Source of the DNA: CAWEQW01 sp963811365
GTDB taxonomy: Bacteria > Actinomycetota > Actinomycetes > Propionibacteriales > Nocardioidaceae
DNA: 64,000 bases
Assembly (NCBI GenBank): GCA_963811365.1
Contig: CAWEQW010000006.1
Location: 310,001-374,000, forward strand
Reading direction: 5' to 3'
Below the pieces are notes generated by a model. The model saw only the letters and a list, made by a program, of their open reading frames with translations. It was not told where the DNA came from and ran no database searches. The translations under genes and the position numbers were made by a program. Each line of letters begins with the position of its first letter. Within the stretch, counting starts at the first letter, position 1. Positions 26,697-35,563 of the stretch are shown here, piece after piece.

Positions 26697-27301
26697 GACA
26701 GCCCCAGGAAGTTGGCGACCAGGCGCGCGCCGTGCTCGCTGAGCACCGACTCGGGGTGGAACTGCACGCCCCACAGCGGCCGGACCCGGTGCGCCACGCC
26801 CATCACCACCACGCCGTCGGCGCCGTCGCACCAGGCGGTCGGCACCAGCACGTCGGGCAGCGCACGCGCCGCGAGCGAGTGGTAGCGCACCGCGCGGAAC
26901 GGCGTGGGCAGCCCGGCGAACAACCGGTGCCCGGTCGTGCCGCACCTCGCCACCTCGCCGTGCGCGGGGGTGACCTGGCCGACGCGGCCGCCGTACGCCG
27001 TCACCAGGCCCTGCATGCCGAGGCAGACGCCGAGCACGGGCACCTGGCCTCGCCAGCAGCCGCGACCGACGCCGAAGTCGCGCGGGTCGTCGGGGTGCCC
27101 GGGTCCGGGTGAGAGCACGACGTGCGTGACGCCGCTGGCCAGCAGCTCGTCGGCGGGGACCTCGTCGTGCTCGACGACGCCGGGCAGCACGCCGGTCACC
27201 TCGGCGACGAGGTGCACCAGGTTCCAGGTGTAGGAGTCGTGGTGGTCCACGACGACGACCCGGGGCCGGCGCTGCTCGCCGCCCGGCCGGTCCGAGGTCA
27301 C
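26693..27301 (-). CDS. pabA: Glutamine amidotransferase, PabA/TrpG type
   Basis: The 202-residue protein is a class-I glutamine amidotransferase. It has DHHDSYTWNLVHLV at the start, the oxyanion motif LSPGPGHP, the nucleophile cysteine in LGVCLGMQGL and the His/Glu pair in GVQFHPESVLSEHG. It would supply ammonia from glutamine to the PabB-like partner whose gene overlaps its stop. The GTG start itself overlaps the stop of the PhzE-like gene. It is the only gene of the 25.5-31.5 kb stretch without a frameshift. Confidence 0.88.
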   Translation of the reverse strand: MTSDRPGGEQRRPRVVVVDHHDSYTWNLVHLVAEVTGVLPGVVEHDEVPADELLASGVTHVVLSPGPGHPDDPRDFGVGRGCWRGQVPVLGVCLGMQGLVTAYGGRVGQVTPAHGEVARCGTTGHRLFAGLPTPFRAVRYHSLAARALPDVLVPTAWCDGADGVVVMGVAHRVRPLWGVQFHPESVLSEHGARLVANFLGLS

Positions 27302-29209
27302 CGCAGGAGGTCGAGGACCAGGTCGTGGATCAGGTCGTAGCCGTGCTCGGTGAGGATCGACTCGGCATGGAACTGCACCCCGCGGAAGTGCGGGCCGGCG
27401 ACCAGGTGGACGTCGCCGGTCGCCGGGTCGGCGGCGACCTGCGACCCCGTCGGGCACCGTCGTGGTCGCGGACCCGGCCGACGAAGGTGTTGTAGAAGCC
27501 GACGACCTCCTCACGGCCGCGCAGGTCGACCCGGGACTGGGTGCCCTGGAAGACGATGTCCTTGTAGGCCAGGGGGATTCCGAGCCGGCCGCACAGCACC
27601 TGGTGGCCCAGGCAGACCGCCAGGAACGGCTGCGTGGAGCCGAGCAGCGCCTCCAGGGCGTTCCGGTACGCCGCGATCTTGGGGTGTCCGGCGTCGCGCG
27701 GGTCACCCGGGCCCGGGCCCGACGACCACCAGGTCGTGACCGTCGAGCGCGCCCGGCTCGTAGTCCTCGTGGCGGACCACGGCTCGATCATGCCCATCAC
27801 CGAGAGCACGTGACGGAGCATGTTCACGAAGTCGTCCTCGCCGTCGAGGATGACCGCCGTCCTGCCCTTCAGCTCCGGCGCGGGCGGTGAGCCACCCTGG
27901 TCGGTGAGCCAGAACCGGCTCAGCCGCTGGTTGCGCGAGCCCGAGCGCGATCAGCACGTCCTCGTCGCGGGTCGAGCTCGTCGACGCCCTCGGCGGCGGT
28001 GGCCGGCTCGGCGACGAGGCCGAAGGCGGTGAGGATGCCCGCAGCCTTCGCGTGCGTCTCGGCGACCTCGTAGGCGGCCACCGAGTCGCGCACCAGGGTC
28101 GCCCCCGCGGTCACCTTCAGGTCACCCGACGGGGAGACGTCGGCGGTGCGGATCACGATCGGGCGAGTCAGCCGTGGGGCGCCCGTCCCGGTCGCGCCCG
28201 AGCAGGGCCAGCGCCGCGCCGTAGTAGCCGCGGCCCTCGGTCTCGTACCTCTTGATCAGCCGGCAGGCGTTCTCCACCGGGGAGCCGGTCACGGTGGCGG
28301 CGTACATGGTGTCGCGCAGCACGTCGCGGACGTCGCGGTTGGTGCGTCCGGCGAGGAGGTACTCGGTGTGCACGAGGTGCGTCATCGGCTTCAGGAACGG
28401 CCCGAGCACCTGGCCGCCCTCGTTGCAGACGTCGCACATCATCTTGAGCTCCTCGTCGACGACCATGAAGAGCTCGTAGATCTCCTTCTCGTCGGCGAGG
28501 AACTCCAGCAGCCGCTGCTTGCGCTCGTCGGCGTCGGCGATGCCCTTGGAGCCGGAACGTCCCGCTGATCGGGTTCATCCGCACGTCGCCGCCCTGCACC
28601 GAGACGTGCCGCTCCGGGCTGGCGCCGACCAGGTAGCGGTCGCCGGTGAAGAACAGGTAGGTCCAGTAGGCGCCGCGCTCACGCTCGAGCAGCCGACGGA
28701 AGACGGTCAGCGCCGTGGCGGCGCCCCAGTCGCGCAACCGCGCGCGGTAGTGCCGCCCGATCACGAGGTTGGCGCCCTCGCCGTTGCCGATCTCCTCGGA
28801 GATGATCCGGTCGACCACCGCGCCGTACTCCTCGTCGGAGGTCTCGAAGCCGCCGCGGTCCTCGAAGGCGACCTCCTCGTCGGGCAGCACCGCGAGCAGC
28901 TCCTCGACTGCCACCTCCACCTCGGTCGCCACGTCCACCACGGTCAGCGGCGTCCCGTCGTCGTGGGCCTCGAAGCCGCGCTCGGCGACCTGCCGGAAGG
29001 GGATCGCGAGCAGCCGGTCGAAGCGTCTGCCCTCGGGCGGGCGGTCCCTCCTCCAGAGGTACGTCGGCCAGCCTCTCGACCTCGGAGCGGGCGCCGCCGA
29101 CCAGCGTCACGGTCGCGGAGTCGCGCAGCCGGACCACCGCCCACGCCTCGTGCTCCAGCAGCGCAGCCAGGGCGGCGGCCGGGCCGGCGGGGTCGGGAGG
29201 CGGGCTCAT
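27298..29209 (-). pseudogene. PhzE/TrpEG-like anthranilate synthase fusion, about eight frameshifts
   Basis: Reassembled across frames, this is a fused chorismate-binding domain and glutamine amidotransferase of about 635 residues. The first domain has RFDRLLAIPFRQVAE, ERHVSVQGGDVRMNPISGTF and VVDEELKMMCDVCNEGG; the second has FLAVCLGHQVLCGRLG with the nucleophile cysteine and GVQFHAESILTEHG. The order and the PISGT motif match PhzE and TrpE-TrpG fusions, which make anthranilate or its dihydro precursor from chorismate. Frame changes lie near 29040, 28555, 28160, 27965, 27935, 27785, 27710 and 27455. Catalytic motifs survive, so either decay is recent or base calls are wrong. It heads an operon with pabA and pabB. 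Confidence 0.72.
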
Positions 29210-29284
29210 ACCCGGGAACGCTACCAACGGGGCCCGTCGGAGCCGACCGTGTCCGCGCGTCGAACGCCGAGAGGGGGATCGGGG

Positions 29285-31460
29285 TCAGGCGGTGAGCGTC
29301 ACCATCCGCTGTGTCGCCCGGGTCAGCACGACGTACAGCGTGGCCCGGCCGGTCACCGACTCGCTCTCGATCTCGCTCGGGCTCACCACGACGATGCCGT
29401 CGAACTCCAGGCCCTTGGTCTCCAGGCCGGTGAGCACCACCAGCCGGGCGTCCGGTCCCCCGGAGGCCTCCTCGGCAAGCTCGGTCCAGGAGTCCAGCCA
29501 GCCCTGCACCTGGGTCCGGCGGGCCGCCGGGACCACGATGCCGACGGTGCCCTCCACCGATCCGACCAGCTCGGCGACCGCTGCCTGTGCACCTGCCTCG
29601 AGGTCGTCGACCCGGCGCTGCTCGGGCTCGACGCCGGTGGCGCGCACCGCGGTCGGCAGGTCCGCGCGGAGACCGACCCGCTCGGCGTAGCCGGCTGCGA
29701 AGTCGTAGATCTCCTTGCTGTTGCGGTAGTTCGTCGACAGGTGGAACTCGTGGCGGAGCTTGTCGCCCAGCGCATCCTCCCGCGCCCGGCGTGCCTCCGC
29801 GGGCGTCGGCCAGGACGACTGAGCGGGGTCGCCGACGACGGTCCAGGTCGCCGCCCGGCCGCGCCGGCCCAGCATCCGCCACTGCATCGGGCTCAGGTCC
29901 TGCGCCTCGTCGACGAGCACGTGGGCGTACCCGTCGTCGTCCGTGCGCACCGTCGGACGCGGCCGCTCCCGGTCGCGGTCCCGGTCGCCGAGCGCGCTCA
30001 GCTCCGGGAAGCCCGCGTCGGCGAGGTGCGCGAGAGGGTCCGGGTCGCCGTCGTGGCGCTCCGGTACGTCGCCGAGCTGGTAGCGCAGCTCGTCGATCAG
30101 CGGAACGTCCTCGACCGACCATCCGGCGTCCGCCCCGGACCACGCCTTGCCGAGCAGAGAGACGTCGTCGGCCGAGAGCACCCCGTCCGCGACGGTGCCG
30201 AGCAGCTCCGGGTCGTGCAGCCAGCCCAGCACCTGCGCGGCGTCGAGCGGCGGCCACCAGGCGAGCGCGAAGTCCACGAAGTCGGCCGTTCCGAGCAGCG
30301 CGTCGGCGAACGCCTCCCGGCCGCGTTCGCGTCCGCGCTCGCCGGTGACCTGGCGCCACAGCGCCTCGATCAGCGCATTGGCCACCCGGGGGATCTGCCG
30401 GTTGCGCCGTCCCTGGGCGAGCAGCTGACGGCGCAGCCGGGACAGGTCGCGCGGGCCGAGGTGCAGCCGGTCGTCGCGGTAGAACAGCCGAAGCTCGCTG
30501 GGCGCCTCAGGGACGGCCTGCCGCGACAGCCGGCGCATCACCTCGGCCATCCGGGCCGCACCCTTGACGTCCGCGACGGCCGGGTCGTCGCGCCGCACGG
30601 CGCGGATCCCGTCCACCACCTCACCCAGGGAGCGCAGCGCCACCGCGGTCTCGCCCAGAGAGGGCAGCACCCGCTCGATGTAGCGCATGAACACCCCGGA
30701 CGGCCCCACGACGAGCACGCCACCGGTCTCGTAGCGGCGGCGATCGGTGTAGAGCAGGTAGGCCGCCCGGTGCAGGGCCACCACGGTCTTGCCCGTGCCG
30801 GGACCGCCGGCGATCGACACGACGCCCTTGCTCGGCGCCCGGATCGCCCGGTCCTGCTCGGCCTGGATCGTCGCGACGATGGAGTGCATGCTCCGGTCCC
30901 GGGCCCGCGACAGCTGCGCCATCAGCGCACCCTCGCCGACCACGGGCAGGTCGCTTCCCGCCTCGGCATCCAGCAGGTCGTCCTCGACCGCGACCACCGT
31001 CGGCTCCGGCGCAGCGCAGCACCCGGCGGCGTACCACGCCCCGGGGCTCGGCAGCGGTCGCCTGGTAGAACACCGCCGCCGCGGGCGCCCGCCAGTCGAT
31101 CAGGAGCGAGTCCCGGTTCTCGTCGCGCAGCCCGATGCGGCCGATGTAGCGCGCCCCCTCGGCCGCCTCGGCGAGGTCGAGCCGGCCGAAGACGAGGCCC
31201 TCGTGGGCCGCGTTCAGGCTGGCGATCCGGCGCGCCGACTGGAAGACCATCGCGTCGCGCTCGACCAGGCCGCCCTCGTGGCCCAGGCGGGCCCGGCCGT
31301 GTCCCTCGGCGGCGAGCGCCTGGGCGTTGCGGGTGGACCGCTCGAGCTGCTCGTACACCCGGTCGACGAACTCCTGCTCGTGCGCCACCTCGCGCACGGT
31401 CAGGTCGTGGATCTCGTGCGGTCGGGTGTCCGCGTGGCTGACCTCGGACAACGGACTCAT
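29285..31460 (-). pseudogene. helR: HelR/HelD-like UvrD-type helicase, one frameshift
   Basis: Corrected for one frame change near 31015, this encodes about 725 residues. It has an N-terminal coiled-coil arm (residues about 15-75, ending in the HEGLVFGRLDL region), the Walker A motif GGPGTGKTVV, HVLVDEAQDLSPMQW, the conserved STNYRN helicase motif and TGLETKGLEFDGIVVVSPSE. This layout is that of HelD-type RNA-polymerase-recycling ATPases; the HelR branch protects RNA polymerase from rifamycins in Streptomyces and mycobacteria. The ATG at 31460 has GAGGAG upstream. The break lies just after RRRVLRC. Sequence error is possible. Confidence 0.75.
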
Positions 31461-31586
31461 CGTCTCCTCGTCGTGCTCCCGGGGCGGGATTTGGCAAGTC
31501 GACAACTCTACCCGGTCAGGGGAGGGTCCGTCCCGACAACCCCCGTTCCGGAGCCACTCGGCGCACCAGGCCGGCGAGCGGCCGCG

Positions 31587-32339
31587 TCAGCGCCTGCGGT
31601 CCAAGAACGCCAGCATCGCCGCACGGGCCGCCTCGGAGCCGAAGAGCTGGGCCGACAGTGCGGCCATCGCGTCGCCGTGGGAGTCGATGCGCTCGAGCAG
31701 CGGCCGGGCGAGCAGCTGCTTGGTCTCGCGCAGCCCCTGCGGGTCGCCCTTGGCCAGGGCGGCGCAGACCTCGTCGACCTCGAGGTTCAGGTCCTCCTCG
31801 GGGACGGCACGCGTCACCAGGCCCATCACGGAGGCGGCCCGGCCGTCGAAGACCTCCCCGGTGAGGAAGGTCAGCGCGGCGGCCCGGTCGGTCATCCGGG
31901 ACAGCACGGTCAGCGAGATCGCGGCCGGCGCCAGCCCGAGCCGCACCTCGGTGAAGGCGTAGCTCGCGTGCTCGGTGGAGATCGCCACGTCGGAGGCCGC
32001 GACGATCCCGATGCCGCCGGCGCGCACGTTGCCGTGTACCGCGCAGACGACCGGCTTCGGGGAGGTGACGATGCGCCGCTGGAGGTCCACGAGCACCCCC
32101 GCCGCCTTCTCCATCCCCTCCTCGCGGGCCTCGGACAGGTCGGCGCCGGAGCAGAACGTCGACCCCTCCGCGCGGACCAGCACGACGTTGACCTCCGGGT
32201 CGCGCTCGGCCCGCCCGAGCCCGGCGTACAGCTCGGTGACCAGCTGTCGGGAGAGCGCGTTGCGGTTGTGCGGGGAGTCCAGCACCAGCGAGGCGACGTG
32301 GTCGTCGACGCGGTAGTGCACCAGCTCGATGTCAGGCAT
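31587..32339 (-). CDS. Enoyl-CoA hydratase/isomerase family protein (EchA7-like)
   Basis: The 250-residue crotonase has STFCSGADLSEARE and CAVHGNVRAGGIGIVAASDV, which form the oxyanion hole and CoA pocket, and FTEVRLGLAPAAISL with a candidate catalytic glutamate. It would hydrate an unsaturated acyl-CoA in the pathway of the upstream genes. It is the last gene of a long minus-strand unit and corresponds in position to echA7 (Rv0971c) of M. tuberculosis. The 40-base gap before it is the largest in the unit. A hydroxyl-acyl lyase role, as for AtuE/LiuC, is also possible. Confidence 0.87.
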   Translation of the reverse strand: MPDIELVHYRVDDHVASLVLDSPHNRNALSRQLVTELYAGLGRAERDPEVNVVLVRAEGSTFCSGADLSEAREEGMEKAAGVLVDLQRRIVTSPKPVVCAVHGNVRAGGIGIVAASDVAISTEHASYAFTEVRLGLAPAAISLTVLSRMTDRAAALTFLTGEVFDGRAASVMGLVTRAVPEEDLNLEVDEVCAALAKGDPQGLRETKQLLARPLLERIDSHGDAMAALSAQLFGSEAARAAMLAFLDRRR

Positions 32340-32379
32340 TCCTCGACCCTCTCAGACGCGGTGGCGGATCAGCGGGGAT

Positions 32380-33540
32380 TCAGTAGGACTTCGGCAGCCC
32401 GAGGGTGTGCGAGCCGACGAAGTTCAAGATCATCTCCCTGCTCACCGGGGCGATCCGGGTCGCCCGCGCCGCGACCAGCAGCCCGGCCATCCCGTACTCG
32501 ACCGTGATCCCGTTGCCGCCGTGCACCTGCACCGCCCGGTCCGCCGTGGCGCAGGCCGCCTCGCCCGCGGCGTACTTCGCCATGTTCGCCGCCTCGCCGG
32601 CCCCGAGGTCGTCGCCCGCGTCGTACAGCGCAGCGGCCTTCTGGGTCATCAGCCGGGCGAGCTCGATGTCGATCTTGGACTGGGCCAGCGGGTGCGCGAC
32701 GCCCTGGTGGCTGCCGATCGGGGCGCCGAAGACCTCGCGCTCCTTGACGTACGCGGTCGCGCGGTCCAGGGCGAAGCGCGCGATGCCCGTGGCGAAGGCG
32801 GCCGCCATGATCCGCTCCGGGTTCAGCCCCGCGAACAGCTGGACGAGCCCGGCGTCCTCGTCCCCGACCAGCGCGTCGGCCGGCAGCCGTACGTCGTCGA
32901 TGAAGACCGTGAACTGCTGCTCGGGGCTGACGATCTCCATCGGGATCGGCTGGTACTCGAACCCGGGGGCGTCGGTGGGGACCACGAACAGGCACGGCTT
33001 GAGCCGGCCGGTGCGGGCGTCCTCGGTGCGCGCCACGACGAGCACGGCACCGGCCTCGTCGACCCCGGAGATGTAGATCTTGCGCCCGGTGAGCACCCAG
33101 CCGTCGTCGGTGCGGCGCGCCGTCGTGGTGATGTTGTGGGAGTTCGAGCCGGCGTCCGGCTCGGTGATCGCGAAGGCCATGGTCAGTGACCCGTCGGCGA
33201 TCGACGGCAGCCAGCGCCGCTTCTGCTCCGCGGTGCCGAACCGGTTGACGACCGTGCCGCAGATCGCCGGCGACACCACCATCATCAGCAGCGGACAGCC
33301 CTGCGCGGCCAGCTCCTCGCACACCGCGGCCAGGTCGCCGATCCCGCCGCCACCGCCGCCGTGCTCCTCGGGGAGCGCGACACCGAGGTAGCCGTGCCGG
33401 CCGATCTCGCGCCACAGGTCCGTGGTCTTGCCGCCGCTGCGGGCCTGCCCGACGAAGTACTCGCGCCCGAAGCCGCTGGCCAGCTTGGCCACGGCCGCGC
33501 GCAACGCCTGGCGCTCCTCGGTCTCGGTGAACGCGGTCAT
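32380..33540 (-). CDS. Acyl-CoA dehydrogenase (FadE12-like)
   Basis: The 386-residue flavoprotein has the acyl-CoA dehydrogenase layout: a helical N-domain, FAD-binding strand segment MAFAITEPDAGSNSHNITT (about 124-142), GRKIYISGVDEAG, and C-terminal VHGGNGITVEYGM. It introduces a double bond alpha-beta to the CoA thioester. Its ATG overlaps the stop of the biotin carboxylase gene (ATGA at 33537-33540). Position and neighbours correspond to fadE12 (Rv0972c). The C-terminal segment APVSREMILNFVG is where the base is usually found in this branch, with E as candidate. Confidence 0.9.
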   Translation of the reverse strand: MTAFTETEERQALRAAVAKLASGFGREYFVGQARSGGKTTDLWREIGRHGYLGVALPEEHGGGGGGIGDLAAVCEELAAQGCPLLMMVVSPAICGTVVNRFGTAEQKRRWLPSIADGSLTMAFAITEPDAGSNSHNITTTARRTDDGWVLTGRKIYISGVDEAGAVLVVARTEDARTGRLKPCLFVVPTDAPGFEYQPIPMEIVSPEQQFTVFIDDVRLPADALVGDEDAGLVQLFAGLNPERIMAAAFATGIARFALDRATAYVKEREVFGAPIGSHQGVAHPLAQSKIDIELARLMTQKAAALYDAGDDLGAGEAANMAKYAAGEAACATADRAVQVHGGNGITVEYGMAGLLVAARATRIAPVSREMILNFVGSHTLGLPKSY

Positions 33541-35558
33541 CGGCTGTCTCCTTCTCCGGACTGCCCGGGGCTGACGTCCCCGGGTCGGGCATCGGGGTGT
33601 ACGACGGCCAGCACCGTGCCGGCGGCCACCTGGGCACCGACCGTCGCGGCCACCTCGGCGACCACCCCGTCGTGCGGGGCGCGCACCGTGTGCTGCATCT
33701 TCATCGCCTCGAGGACCAGCACGGGCTGTCCCTCGACGACGGCGTGGCCGGTCGCGACGGCCACCGAGACCACCGCCCCGGGCATCGGCGCCAGCAGCGA
33801 GCCGGGGGCGACCTGCTCGGCAGGGTCGGTGAACCGCGGCAGCCGCCGGAGGGCGACGTGCCCCAGCGAGGACTCCACGTCGAGACGGTCCGGGTCGGCG
33901 GCGTCGCGGAGCACCGCGAAGGTCCGCTGCAGGCCGGAGGGCTGCTCGGCGAGCACGACGCGGTCCGGCGCCACCTCGACCACCAGCACCGCGTCGTCGT
34001 CGGCGCTGCCGAAGCCCTCCCGGCCGCCGTACCACCGCACCGCGACCTCGCCGTCGTCCACTGCGAACCGGGTCAGCTGCGGCTGAGACCGCACGTTGCG
34101 CCACCCGACGGGGACACCGGGCTGCACCCGCCGGGTGGCCGCGTCCTGCGCGGCCCGGGCGAGCGCCGCGGCCAGGGCCGAGAACGGGACCGCGCTCGCG
34201 GGGCGGGCCGGCTCGAGCTCGGCCACCGGGGTCTCGTCGAGCAGCGCGGTGTGCATCGCGCCGTCGCGCAGGGACGGGTGCTGCAGCACTCCCACCAGCA
34301 GGTCCCGGTTGGTCCGCACCCCGTGCACCCGGGTCCGCCGCAGCACCCCGGCCAGGCTGCGCAGCGCCTCCTCGCGTGAAGCGGACCAGGCGACGACCTT
34401 GGCCAGCATGGCGTCGTAGTGCGTGCCGACCACGCTGCCCGACCGGTAGCCCGCGTCCAGCCGGATGCCGTACGACGCGGGAGCCGCCAGCTCGGTCACC
34501 GGGCCGGGCACCTCGAGCCGCACCAGCCGACCGCTCTGCGGCCGCCACTGGTCGGCGGGGCTCTCGGCGTACAGCCGCACCTCGACCGCGTGGCCGCGCG
34601 GTGCGGGCGGCGCGGGGTCGACCGGACGACCCTCGGCGATCCGGATCTGCTGCTCGACGAGGTCGAGGCCGCTGACGCACTCGGTCACGGTGTGCTCGAC
34701 CTGGAGCCGGGTGTTCATCTCCAGGAACCAGAACCGGTCGGTCACCGGGTCGTAGAGGAACTCCACGGTGCCCGCGCCGACGTAGCCGATGGCGGCCGCC
34801 GCGGTGCGGGCGGCGTCGTGCAGGGCGTGGCGCGCCTCGTCGGACAGGTACGGCGCGGGCGCCTCCTCGACCACCTTCTGGTGGCGACGCTGCAGGGAGC
34901 AGTCCCGGTCACCGACCACCACGACGGTGCCGTGCCGGTCGCCGAGCACCTGGACCTCGACGTGCCGGGCCCGGGCGCGGTACGGCTCGCAGAACACCGT
35001 CGGGTCGCCGAACGCCGACGCCGCCTCCGCCGAGGCCTGCTCGACGGCGGCTCCGAGCTCCGCGGTCGTGCGCACCACGCGCATGCCGCGCCCGCCACCG
35101 CCGGCGGACGCCTTCACCAGCAGCGGCAGGTCGGCGTCGGTGACCGCCGCCGGGGCGAGCTCGGGCAGCACCGGGACACCGGCGTCGGCCATCAGCTTCC
35201 TGGCCTCCACCTTCGAGCCCATCTGCTCGACCGCCGCGGGCGTCGGACCGACCCACAGCAGGCCGGCGTCGTGCACCAGACGCGCGAAGCCGGCGCTCTC
35301 GGACAGGAAGCCGTAGCCGGGGTGCACGGCGTCCGCCTCGGCCGCGCGGGCCGCCGCCACGAGCAGGTCGCCGCGCAGGTAGGTGTCCGCGGGAGCGTTG
35401 CCGGGCAGCGCCACCGCGGCGTCCGCCTCGCTCACGAACGGCAGGTCGGCGTCGGCCTCGGAGAACACCGCCACCGTCTCGATGCCGAGGTCGCGGCAGG
35501 TGCGGAACACCCGCCGGGCGATCTCGCCACGGTTGGCCACCAGGAGTCGTCGGATCAT
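33537..35558 (-). CDS. accA2: Biotin-dependent acyl-CoA carboxylase alpha subunit (AccA2-like)
   Basis: About 673 residues: biotin carboxylase domain (1-450) starting IRRLLVANRGEIARRVFRT, ATP-grasp motif KASAGGGGRGMRVV, EFLYDPVTDRFWFLEMNTRL, then a linker and a biotinyl carrier domain at the end with the biotin lysine in LEAMKMQHTV. It carboxylates biotin with bicarbonate and ATP for the carboxyltransferase subunit encoded upstream. I place the start at ATG 35558; a GTG at 35567 would overlap the upstream stop as GTGA and add three residues, so it is equally plausible. Corresponds to accA2 (Rv0973c). Confidence 0.92.
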   Translation of the reverse strand: MIRRLLVANRGEIARRVFRTCRDLGIETVAVFSEADADLPFVSEADAAVALPGNAPADTYLRGDLLVAAARAAEADAVHPGYGFLSESAGFARLVHDAGLLWVGPTPAAVEQMGSKVEARKLMADAGVPVLPELAPAAVTDADLPLLVKASAGGGGRGMRVVRTTAELGAAVEQASAEAASAFGDPTVFCEPYRARARHVEVQVLGDRHGTVVVVGDRDCSLQRRHQKVVEEAPAPYLSDEARHALHDAARTAAAAIGYVGAGTVEFLYDPVTDRFWFLEMNTRLQVEHTVTECVSGLDLVEQQIRIAEGRPVDPAPPAPRGHAVEVRLYAESPADQWRPQSGRLVRLEVPGPVTELAAPASYGIRLDAGYRSGSVVGTHYDAMLAKVVAWSASREEALRSLAGVLRRTRVHGVRTNRDLLVGVLQHPSLRDGAMHTALLDETPVAELEPARPASAVPFSALAAALARAAQDAATRRVQPGVPVGWRNVRSQPQLTRFAVDDGEVAVRWYGGREGFGSADDDAVLVVEVAPDRVVLAEQPSGLQRTFAVLRDAADPDRLDVESSLGHVALRRLPRFTDPAEQVAPGSLLAPMPGAVVSVAVATGHAVVEGQPVLVLEAMKMQHTVRAPHDGVVAEVAATVGAQVAAGTVLAVVHPDARPGDVSPGQSGEGDSR

Positions 35559-35563
35559 CGCGG

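Noticed and set aside
27298..29209. Primary tryptophan biosynthesis locus
   Set aside because: No trpB, trpA, trpC or trpD genes are adjacent, and the fusion lies in an operon with pabA and pabB.
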